From Moraxellaceae bacterium (GTDB lineage Bacteria > Pseudomonadota > Gammaproteobacteria > Pseudomonadales > Ketobacteraceae): a DNA stretch of 5,150 nt. The DNA lies in NCBI GenBank assembly GCA_002402125.1, contig NVVG01000068.1, positions 1 to 5,150 on the forward strand, written 5' to 3'. Below are positions 1 to 5,150 of this stretch, in pieces (the first letter of the stretch is position 1; each line of letters begins with the position of its first letter). A program made the translations under genes and the position numbers. The notes beneath the pieces are model-generated. The model searched no databases and was not told where the DNA came from. It saw only the letters and a list, made by a program, of their open reading frames with translations.

Positions 1-2677
1 CGGCGGGGGTTTCTATTCCCGCCTCTATCTCTAACAACACCGTAAGTTCTTGTAGCTTATCTGAATTTTCTTGCAAAATAGCGTCGGATAGCACTTCACC
101 GCTTTGTGCTAACGCAACCAGCTGCTGATAACGCTGCTCGATGCCTTCCGCACCTTTTGGCACCTCTAACTCACTACCCCATTCAACATCATCGGCTTCA
201 AACAAATTCGCCTGTACCGAAGCCACTAAATTTGACTCTAACTCATCGCATACAGCGACTTTACGCCACAGTTCAATAACCTGGTCTTGCTGCTTTAACT
301 TCTCCGCCCCAGCGAACACTTTCTCACAAGCATCACAAGCCAGATCAAAACGTATTTTAACATCCGCATGTTTTTCTTTGGGTAATGAACCCATTGCATT
401 AAACTTGCTTTTTAACTTCCCATAATCCGCCAGGCAAGCATCCAAGTCCATCAGATCACTTTCCGCCAACTGTTCAAGCTGCTCACACAAATACAGTGCA
501 TCGGTATAATTTGTATCCCTAGCCTCTGATGCGGCCTGTTTCTCTTGTTCACGGCGTGCAAAAACCTGATCGCATACAGCGCGAAACTTACGCCATAATT
601 TTGAGTCTTCGCGGCGGGAAACCATTCCAACAGCCTTCCACTGCTGCTGCAAACGTTTAGCTTGCTGTATCGCATCCTGCAAGTCTTCCTGCTCAACCAA
701 AGCTTCTGCTGTTTCAATCAGTTTTTTACGCTTGTTCTCGTTGTTAGTAAATTCCTGGTCTAAATTATCACGCAACTGCTGTAACAATCCGTTAAATTGA
801 TCTTGAACAGTCTTTCCATCTTTGCGATCCACTGGTGAGTAACGACGCCACTCTTGTTTGGCAACTTCATAAACTTCATTCACCGCACGCCAATCCGCAG
901 CATCCCAATCTAAACTCTCCAAATAATTTTTCAACTGCTCCACTAATATTTGTCTCGACGCGAGATGCCCCGCTCGAACACTCGACAAGTTATCGAAGTA
1001 ATCTCGGCATGGTTCATACGCTTTATCCGCGGCCTCACGAAAACGTTCCCAAACCGCCTGACTATCTGGTGACCCTCCCAACATTTTCCACTCTGACTGC
1101 ATGCGCTTAATACGGTTCGCCAATGCCTGCGGATCCATATCCACACCGACCAATGCCTCCATGGCTTCGCATAACTGTTCCTTTTTGGGTGCCGACACAT
1201 ATCCCTGCCAATCACGCAACTCATTCACTTTTACCGTTAGCTCACGGATCTGCTTCTGATATTCTGTTGCTTTACGCATGGGTAAAAGCTTTAAAAAACG
1301 ATTGGCATCACGCAAAAATTTATTAGCTGATTTAAGGTGCCCCTTCTCAACCTCGACAGACAATTTATCCAGCACACCTTTAAACTTTTCGGCAGCCTCT
1401 TTTTCCTTAGCGGCCAAATCACCTTTGACCCTATCAAAATGGGCTATGGCTTCTTCACTCAAGACTAAAATGGCTGGCTTAGCGATGATATCGGGCCATT
1501 GAATTGCAGCCATCAATCGATCGAAGGTCTTTTTTAATCGGTTTATTTCTGCAGAGGGTTCCGCGACTAGATCAAGGACTTTATGTACAATATTTTCTAG
1601 TTCTGGACCATGTTCTTTCAGTGCGAGTATGGCCGCCAATACTTTTTCCAATACCGATAACGCGCTATTAAAGCGTTTCCGCTCATCTGCCGCAGGAGAA
1701 GATGTTTCTGCCGCCTCATCCCAGCGCACTTGTTGTGTAGACAACAACGCCGTCAACGCCGGTATATACTCGGCCGTAACAGCATCCTTTTCTGATATTT
1801 GTTTAATGGCCTCTTCCAACTGATCACAAGCCGCCAAACGTTCTTCCGTTGCCTCGCGTAATTTTTGACTAACCTCTCGCTGCTCATCTTTCACTGCAGT
1901 ACTTGCGGCAACCGCCTGACGACAAAGATCACTTGCCCGCTGAAAACGCTGCTGAATATCCGCATTAGCATAACTTTGTACACGCGCCCATTGCTTTTGC
2001 ATGTGCTCCAAGGTAGCAACATATAATGGATCAATTGGCTTCCTAGCCAGGGTCTCAGCACTTTTACACAGGTCATCTAATTGCTGATCACGATTCTCCA
2101 CCTGCTTTTGCGCATCATAAATTGTATTTAATTTATTCTTAATAATACGATAGACGCTTTTATCCTTGCCTTTACTTTCCTTTAATACTGCCTCCAACAC
2201 ACTTTCTGTTTCCAACCGCTCTGCAGCCGCCTGTCGCAAACGGCTAACCGATAAAGTTGTGGCATATAATTGCAAGATAGCTTCTTCTTTTATGCCTTCG
2301 AGCGCCAACAATCCCAATTCAACATTTTTTGTTTTTTCAATTAAAGATGCAAGAGCGTTAGTATCAAGGCCTTTAACAATAGCTTCGAGTTGAGACCCTA
2401 ATACAACCTCACCGCTATTTAACAATATCAACAATCGATCGATCGCCGACTGCTGCGCAGCTGAGTTTTTTTCCTGCTGAATATAGTTGAGTAATTTTCC
2501 GCTATCCGGCGTGCGCTGATAAGCAACAGAACGCACCTCTGCATCAGCATCACCTTTTGCCAACAAATCCAACACATGAAGATCATCGCCATCCTCAATA
2601 TTCAGATTATTGATTGCCTGAATACGAACTTGGGATTTTGCACTTTGCCATTTTGGCCTAAATAAATTCTTAAACAT
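1..2677 (-). CDS. Large DUF349-domain protein with HEAT-like N-terminus; C-terminus cut off by the window edge
   Basis: I read this frame codon by codon: 892 codons are open from the ATG at 2675-2677 to the left edge, with no stop or frameshift. Residues 1-185 are helical and HEAT-like, for example DADAEVR at 43-49, VELGLLALEGI from 119 and DKSVYRIIKNKL at 172-183. The rest is Lys/Glu/Gln-rich and helical, with repeated DUF349-type motifs. The clearest centre on W490 to W530/W543 (SEWKMLGG, then VWERFREAADKAYEPCRDYF), W610, and W680/W695 (QQQWKAVGMVSRRED, then LWRKFRAVCDQVFARR). A weaker copy lies around F759-F777, and more distant ones around W230 and W319. There is no signal peptide or membrane segment, so it is probably cytoplasmic. 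The function of DUF349 is unknown to me; a scaffold or binding role is only inference. The gene starts 33 bases after folA with no strong ribosome binding site, and no alternative ATG, GTG or TTG lies between the upstream in-frame stop and this ATG. Family membership is firm, function is not. Confidence 0.93.
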   Translation of the reverse strand, partial: MFKNLFRPKWQSAKSQVRIQAINNLNIEDGDDLHVLDLLAKGDADAEVRSVAYQRTPDSGKLLNYIQQEKNSAAQQSAIDRLLILLNSGEVVLGSQLEAIVKGLDTNALASLIEKTKNVELGLLALEGIKEEAILQLYATTLSVSRLRQAAAERLETESVLEAVLKESKGKDKSVYRIIKNKLNTIYDAQKQVENRDQQLDDLCKSAETLARKPIDPLYVATLEHMQKQWARVQSYANADIQQRFQRASDLCRQAVAASTAVKDEQREVSQKLREATEERLAACDQLEEAIKQISEKDAVTAEYIPALTALLSTQQVRWDEAAETSSPAADERKRFNSALSVLEKVLAAILALKEHGPELENIVHKVLDLVAEPSAEINRLKKTFDRLMAAIQWPDIIAKPAILVLSEEAIAHFDRVKGDLAAKEKEAAEKFKGVLDKLSVEVEKGHLKSANKFLRDANRFLKLLPMRKATEYQKQIRELTVKVNELRDWQGYVSAPKKEQLCEAMEALVGVDMDPQALANRIKRMQSEWKMLGGSPDSQAVWERFREAADKAYEPCRDYFDNLSSVRAGHLASRQILVEQLKNYLESLDWDAADWRAVNEVYEVAKQEWRRYSPVDRKDGKTVQDQFNGLLQQLRDNLDQEFTNNENKRKKLIETAEALVEQEDLQDAIQQAKRLQQQWKAVGMVSRREDSKLWRKFRAVCDQVFARREQEKQAASEARDTNYTDALYLCEQLEQLAESDLMDLDACLADYGKLKSKFNAMGSLPKEKHADVKIRFDLACDACEKVFAGAEKLKQQDQVIELWRKVAVCDELESNLVASVQANLFEADDVEWGSELEVPKGAEGIEQRYQQLVALAQSGEVLSDAILQENSDKLQELTVLLEIEAGIETPA

Positions 2678-2710
2678 GATGATTACGTTTTCTAAATGAG
2701 TAAATGGGAA

Positions 2711-3235
2711 TTATTGGCATTTATCATAAGTAACAAAACAATGAGGAATATCCCCCTCACCCTTTGTTCTTTCTACTGCTTGCCATACTTGTGTATCAAT
2801 TTCGGGAAAAAAAGCGTCACCTTCCGGTTCTAGCTGTACTTCGGTCACATACAACCTATCAACTAGCGCAAGCGCTTCTGCGTATATTTGTGCGCCACCA
2901 ATAATAACCGCTTCATCTGCTTGTCCAGAACTTAACGTTTCGGATGTAATATTTCGTGCCTGCGCTATTTCTTGCGCCTGCGCGATTGCCTCTTGCAAAC
3001 TTCCTACAAGATAACAATTTTCTGGAACAGTCAGGGTGGCATTGCGACTAATAATAATATGAGGCCGCCCTGGCAATACCCGCCCTAATGAGTCAAAGGT
3101 TTTCCGTCCCATGATGATGGGTTTGCCCATTGTTTTGGCTTTAAAAAATTGTAAATCCTGAGGTATATGCCAAGGCATTTGGTTATCTTTACCAATAACC
3201 CCATTATCTGCTTTCGCTACAATTAATGACAACAT
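2711..3235 (-). CDS. folA: Dihydrofolate reductase
   Basis: This 174-residue enzyme reduces dihydrofolate to tetrahydrofolate with NADPH in the cytoplasm, recycling the dihydrofolate made by ThyA, which is encoded just upstream. It matches E. coli FolA closely in its N-terminal half: M20, P21 and W22, catalytic D27, F31, the IIMGRKTFDSLGR block at 40-52, and R57 for the folate glutamate. The NADPH-binding IIGGAQIY lies at 111-118 and YVTEV at 129-133. It is longer than the 159 residues of E. coli FolA, mainly because of roughly 17 extra residues at about 88-108. An in-frame GTG at 3239-3241 would add two residues, but its G belongs to the Shine-Dalgarno AAGGAG (3241-3246). The ATG at 3233-3235 has correct spacing from that site and gives the E. 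coli-like MLSLI start, so I chose it. The stop is TAA at 2711-2713. Confidence 0.97.
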   Translation of the reverse strand: MLSLIVAKADNGVIGKDNQMPWHIPQDLQFFKAKTMGKPIIMGRKTFDSLGRVLPGRPHIIISRNATLTVPENCYLVGSLQEAIAQAQEIAQARNITSETLSSGQADEAVIIGGAQIYAEALALVDRLYVTEVQLEPEGDAFFPEIDTQVWQAVERTKGEGDIPHCFVTYDKCQ

Positions 3236-3240
3236 AACCA

Positions 3241-3246
3241 CTCCTT
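3241..3246 (-). promoter_or_regulatory. Shine-Dalgarno site of folA, overlapping the thyA stop
   Basis: On the minus strand the sequence reads TAAGGAGTGGTTATG. AAGGAG is a strong ribosome binding site that shares two bases with the thyA stop codon TAA and sits five bases before the folA ATG. This decides the start in favour of the ATG over the overlapping GTG. It also suggests that ribosomes finishing thyA help load folA; the coupling is inference. Confidence 0.85.
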
Positions 3247-4078
3247 ACACTGCAATAGGTGCAGCAATAGACGAATGACTCTGATAATCAATAATTTCAA
3301 TGTCATCATAGGTGAAATCAAATATCGATGTCACACCAGGATTCAACTTAAGCGTTGGCAGCGGCATAGTGTCTCTACTTAACTGTAACTCAGCCTGTTC
3401 AACATGATTACTATATAGATGCACATCACCAAAGCTATGCACAAAGTCTCCCACATCCAGATTGGTTACCTGCGCCACCATATGTACTAATAATGCGTAA
3501 GAAGCTATGTTAAACGGCACACCTAAAAACACATCGGCGCTACGTTGATAAAGTTGGCACGACAACTTTCCTTCCGAAACATAGAACTGAAATAAACAAT
3601 GGCAAGGTGGTAACGCTTGTTTACCCATTTTGGCATTTTCAATGGGACTATATTTTACATCTGGCAATACTACAGGGTTCCACGCACTCACAACCAAACG
3701 CCTGGAGTTGGGATTGGTTCTAATTTCTTCAATCAGATTGGCTATTTGGTCGACTACCTCATTATTAGGCCCTTCCCAAGATCGCCATTGCTTACCATAA
3801 ACAGGACCTAGGTCTCCATTTTCATCCGCCCACTCATCCCAGATCGACACTCCGTTGTCTTTTAGATAAGTGATACTGGTATCACCTTTTAGAAACCACA
3901 ACAGCTCATGAAAGACCGAGCGTGTATGTATTTTTTTAGTGGTCAGCAAAGGAAAACCTTTTGATAAATCAAAACGCATTTGATAACCAAAAAGACTGGT
4001 TGTACCCGTTCCGGTACGATCGCCTTTTGTCACGCCATTTTCTTTAACATGGCGCAGAAGTTTTAGATATTCATTCAT
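3245..4078 (-). CDS. thyA: Thymidylate synthase
   Basis: This 277-residue enzyme converts dUMP and methylene-tetrahydrofolate to dTMP and dihydrofolate in the cytoplasm. Family landmarks in order are R21 in DRTGTGT, E58 and W61 in the HELLWF block, W80 and W83, Y94 in GPVYGKQW, R126/R127 for phosphate binding, nucleophile C159 in LPPCH, the [17 protein letters not shown] block at 178-194 with D182 and N190, and H220/Y222 in DVHLYSN. It is 13 residues longer than E. coli ThyA (264). The extra residues lie just before the nucleophile, at about 137-155, a variant I recall from other gammaproteobacteria. The C-terminus ends APIAV, where E. coli has APVAI. The start is the ATG at 4076-4078, with a weak TGAG site at 4087-4090. 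It lies 34 bases after lgt and is followed within nine bases by folA. Confidence 0.98.
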   Translation of the reverse strand: MNEYLKLLRHVKENGVTKGDRTGTGTTSLFGYQMRFDLSKGFPLLTTKKIHTRSVFHELLWFLKGDTSITYLKDNGVSIWDEWADENGDLGPVYGKQWRSWEGPNNEVVDQIANLIEEIRTNPNSRRLVVSAWNPVVLPDVKYSPIENAKMGKQALPPCHCLFQFYVSEGKLSCQLYQRSADVFLGVPFNIASYALLVHMVAQVTNLDVGDFVHSFGDVHLYSNHVEQAELQLSRDTMPLPTLKLNPGVTSIFDFTYDDIEIIDYQSHSSIAAPIAV

Positions 4079-4112
4079 TAATAATACTCAGCTATACAAA
4101 TTGACAAAAAAA

Positions 4113-4901
4113 TCACACTGCGGCCGGTTTGCGATATGCAAACACGATCAAACCTAGCCCAATAATAATCATCGGCAATGATAGTAGTTGCCCCATGGTT
4201 AACCAATCAAACGCGATAAAATTAAGATGCGCGTCGGGCTGACGCACAAACTCAACTAAAAATCGGAAAGACCCATACAAAAATCCAAACATTCCGGTTA
4301 CTGCATATCGCGGACGAGTAGTTTGTGAGAATAACCAAAGGATGACAAACATTGCCACCCCTTCCAATGCCGCCTGATACAATTGCGATGGGTGCCTTGG
4401 TTCTGGGCCGCCACTTGGAAAAATCATACCCCAGGGTAGATCGGTGGTACGCCCCCACAATTCACCACCGATAAAATTACCAATCCGACCTGCCCCCAGG
4501 CCAATAGGCACAGCTGGCGCGGCAAAATCCAGAATATCGAAGACATTTTTGCCTACTTTACGACCATACAATCCCAGCGCCAACATAACGCCGATCAATC
4601 CGCCATGAAAGGACATACCGCCATTCCAGACTTGGATTAATACAATAGGGTTTTCAAGAAATGCTGCGAAATTGTAGAAAAGCACATAACCTACCCGCCC
4701 CCCTAAGATCACCCCCATCGCCCCATAGAACACCATCTCACTGACCTGTTCTTTGTTCCACCCTGAATTGGGTTTTGCTGCACGTTTGGCCAGCAAAAAA
4801 TAACCCGATACAAAACCGACTAAATACATTAGCCCGTACCAACGAATGGATAGCGGCCCCAACGACACCACAACCGGATCAATTTCCGGAAACTTCAACA
4901 T
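4113..4901 (-). CDS. lgt: Prolipoprotein diacylglyceryl transferase
   Basis: Lgt moves a diacylglyceryl group from phosphatidylglycerol to the lipobox cysteine of prolipoproteins, the first step of lipoprotein maturation, in the inner membrane. The protein has 262 residues, close to family length though shorter than E. coli Lgt (291). About seven hydrophobic segments can be seen, near residues 19-38, 54-78, 88-110, 118-136, 178-196, 200-216 and 236-256. Recognisable motifs are IRWYGLMY at 19-26, SFHGG at 97-101 with H99, and the Lgt signature GRIGNFIGGELWGR at 138-151 with R139 and N142. Then come RHPSQLYQAALEG at 169-181 and RFLVEFVRQPD at 213-223. Residue 145 is Gly where E. coli has Asn (FINGELWG); I take this as natural variation. 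The start is the ATG at 4899-4901, preceded by a good Shine-Dalgarno site. It is the first gene of the inferred operon. Confidence 0.98.
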   Translation of the reverse strand: MLKFPEIDPVVVSLGPLSIRWYGLMYLVGFVSGYFLLAKRAAKPNSGWNKEQVSEMVFYGAMGVILGGRVGYVLFYNFAAFLENPIVLIQVWNGGMSFHGGLIGVMLALGLYGRKVGKNVFDILDFAAPAVPIGLGAGRIGNFIGGELWGRTTDLPWGMIFPSGGPEPRHPSQLYQAALEGVAMFVILWLFSQTTRPRYAVTGMFGFLYGSFRFLVEFVRQPDAHLNFIAFDWLTMGQLLSLPMIIIGLGLIVFAYRKPAAV

Positions 4902-4907
4902 ACCACG

Positions 4908-4913
4908 TTCCTT
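4908..4913 (-). promoter_or_regulatory. Shine-Dalgarno site of lgt
   Basis: The minus strand reads AAGGAA followed by six bases and then the lgt ATG. The spacing and purine-rich core fit a normal ribosome binding site and support the chosen start, which also gives the usual short Lgt N-terminus before the first membrane segment. Confidence 0.75.
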
Positions 4914-4933
4914 TTTAGAATTATCTCAGATTT

Positions 4934-4962
4934 GGCACCTATCATACCCCATGATAGCGGCC
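4934..4962. repeat. Imperfect palindrome upstream of lgt, possible operator or leader hairpin
   Basis: On the plus strand CTATCAT (4939-4945) and ATGATAG (4951-4957) are perfect 7-base inverted repeats around the five-base spacer ACCCC. Outside a two-base mismatch on each side, GGC (4934-4936) pairs with GCC (4960-4962). No T-run follows on either strand, so it is not an intrinsic terminator. It lies 32 bases before the lgt start, where a regulator site or a hairpin in the leader RNA would be reasonable. The role is inferred. Confidence 0.45.
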
Positions 4963-4969
4963 CGTAGAA
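4941..4969 (-). promoter_or_regulatory. Possible sigma-70-type promoter for lgt-thyA-folA
   Basis: On the minus strand TATGAT (4941-4946) matches five of six -10 consensus bases. It lies 17 bases downstream of TTCTAC (4964-4969), which matches only three of six -35 bases. Transcription would start about 30 bases before the lgt ATG. The -10 box falls inside the right arm of the palindrome, which would let a bound repressor block it. A better -35-like TTGACC at 4993-4998 has no good -10 at 16-18 bases. This is a weak call made by eye. Confidence 0.3.
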
Positions 4970-5018
4970 TAGGGAGTGCACCTTATAGAACAGGTCAACG
5001 ATTAACCCCGAGGCGAGA

Positions 5019-5150
5019 TTAGGTATGTAAAGGTCGAATAACGCTGCCCAGGCCTTCTTTGTCTAATACATGATCAAGATGACTAGCAATAACCGCCGCA
5101 TTATCCATCTGCTTAATTTCTTCCAACAACTCGATTGAGCGGGCATAACT
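5019..5150 (-). CDS. C-terminal end of an unidentified protein, cut off by the window edge
   Basis: The last 43 codons of a frame entering from the right edge end at TAA (5019-5021). The visible peptide starts SYARSIELLEEIKQMDNAAV and ends GLGSVIRPLHT. It looks like a helix followed by a short hydrophobic strand and an ASHLDH segment, typical of a soluble globular protein with no membrane segment. The helix, strand and histidine pattern loosely recalls the C-terminus of metallo-beta-lactamase-fold hydrolases, but the evidence is too thin to name it. All plus-strand frames here are interrupted by stops. It has the same orientation as lgt and ends 117 bases before it, so it may be a separate transcription unit or the head of the same one. 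Confidence 0.5.
   Translation of the reverse strand, partial: SYARSIELLEEIKQMDNAAVIASHLDHVLDKEGLGSVIRPLHT

Noticed and set aside
141..2393. Several short open frames on both strands (61-94 codons), such as 141-425 plus and 943-1224 minus.
   Set aside because: All lie inside the continuous 892-codon DUF349 frame, have no ribosome site or recognisable protein, and are out-of-frame shadows of it.
2421..2445. Clustered ATCGATCGATCG, with a similar CAATCGATCGA at 1516.
   Set aside because: It encodes ordinary Ile-Asp-Arg-Leu or Phe-Asp-Arg-Leu helix residues in the DUF349 frame, and two short matches do not make a repeat array or origin.
2675..2713. The folA stop is in the same frame as the DUF349 gene, with 11 sense codons between, suggesting a split fusion or read-through.
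   Set aside because: One in three gene pairs share a frame by chance, the ATG is well placed, both proteins begin and end as independent families do, and no read-through signal is visible.
3617..3811. Open frame of 64 codons on the plus strand.
   Set aside because: It lies antisense within thyA, which is fully supported by conserved active-site residues.
4079..4107. TTGTCA and TATTAT boxes before thyA, as a possible internal promoter.
   Set aside because: The spacer is only 15 bases and the -10 ends two bases before the ATG, so transcripts would begin at or inside the start codon; AT-rich intergenic sequence explains the match.
4079..4125. Run of seven T after the lgt stop on the minus strand, as a possible terminator.
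   Set aside because: The bases before it (ACCGGCCGCAGTGTGA) do not form a convincing stem and loop next to the T-run, and thyA follows closely.
4252..4458. Open frame of 68 codons on the minus strand in another frame.
   Set aside because: It lies inside lgt, which has the complete family signature in its own frame.

Overview
This window looks like ordinary chromosomal DNA from a gammaproteobacterium. Base composition is moderate to AT-leaning, and the proteins resemble those of the Pseudomonas/Cellvibrio/marine gammaproteobacterial group. That placement rests on the gene set, the order lgt-thyA-folA and the protein sequences as I recall them; no search was run.

All supported genes lie on the minus strand, so transcription runs from high to low coordinates. 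At the right edge (5019-5150) is the last 43 codons of an unidentified gene. A gap of 117 bases follows, with a palindrome overlapping a possible promoter. Then come lgt (4113-4901), thyA (3245-4078), folA (2711-3235) and a very large gene for a DUF349-family protein (1-2677). The large gene runs off the left edge after 892 codons without a stop. The gaps between these four genes are 34, 9 and 33 bases, and none contains a convincing terminator, so they probably form one operon.

Thymidylate synthase (ThyA) uses methylene-tetrahydrofolate to make dTMP and releases dihydrofolate. Dihydrofolate reductase (FolA) recycles that product to tetrahydrofolate, so thyA-folA is a functional pair and the two genes appear translationally coupled. 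Lgt modifies prolipoproteins in the inner membrane and has no direct metabolic link to the pair, although lgt-thyA adjacency is common in proteobacteria. The DUF349 protein has no function that I know of. It has a HEAT-like N-terminal region followed by a long, charged, helical region with repeated Trp-containing DUF349 motifs.

I see no mobile element, CRISPR array, RNA gene or defence system, and nothing that amounts to a new multi-gene system. The points most worth a second look are the large DUF349 protein and its link to the folate pair, an insertion in FolA, and the palindrome upstream of lgt.
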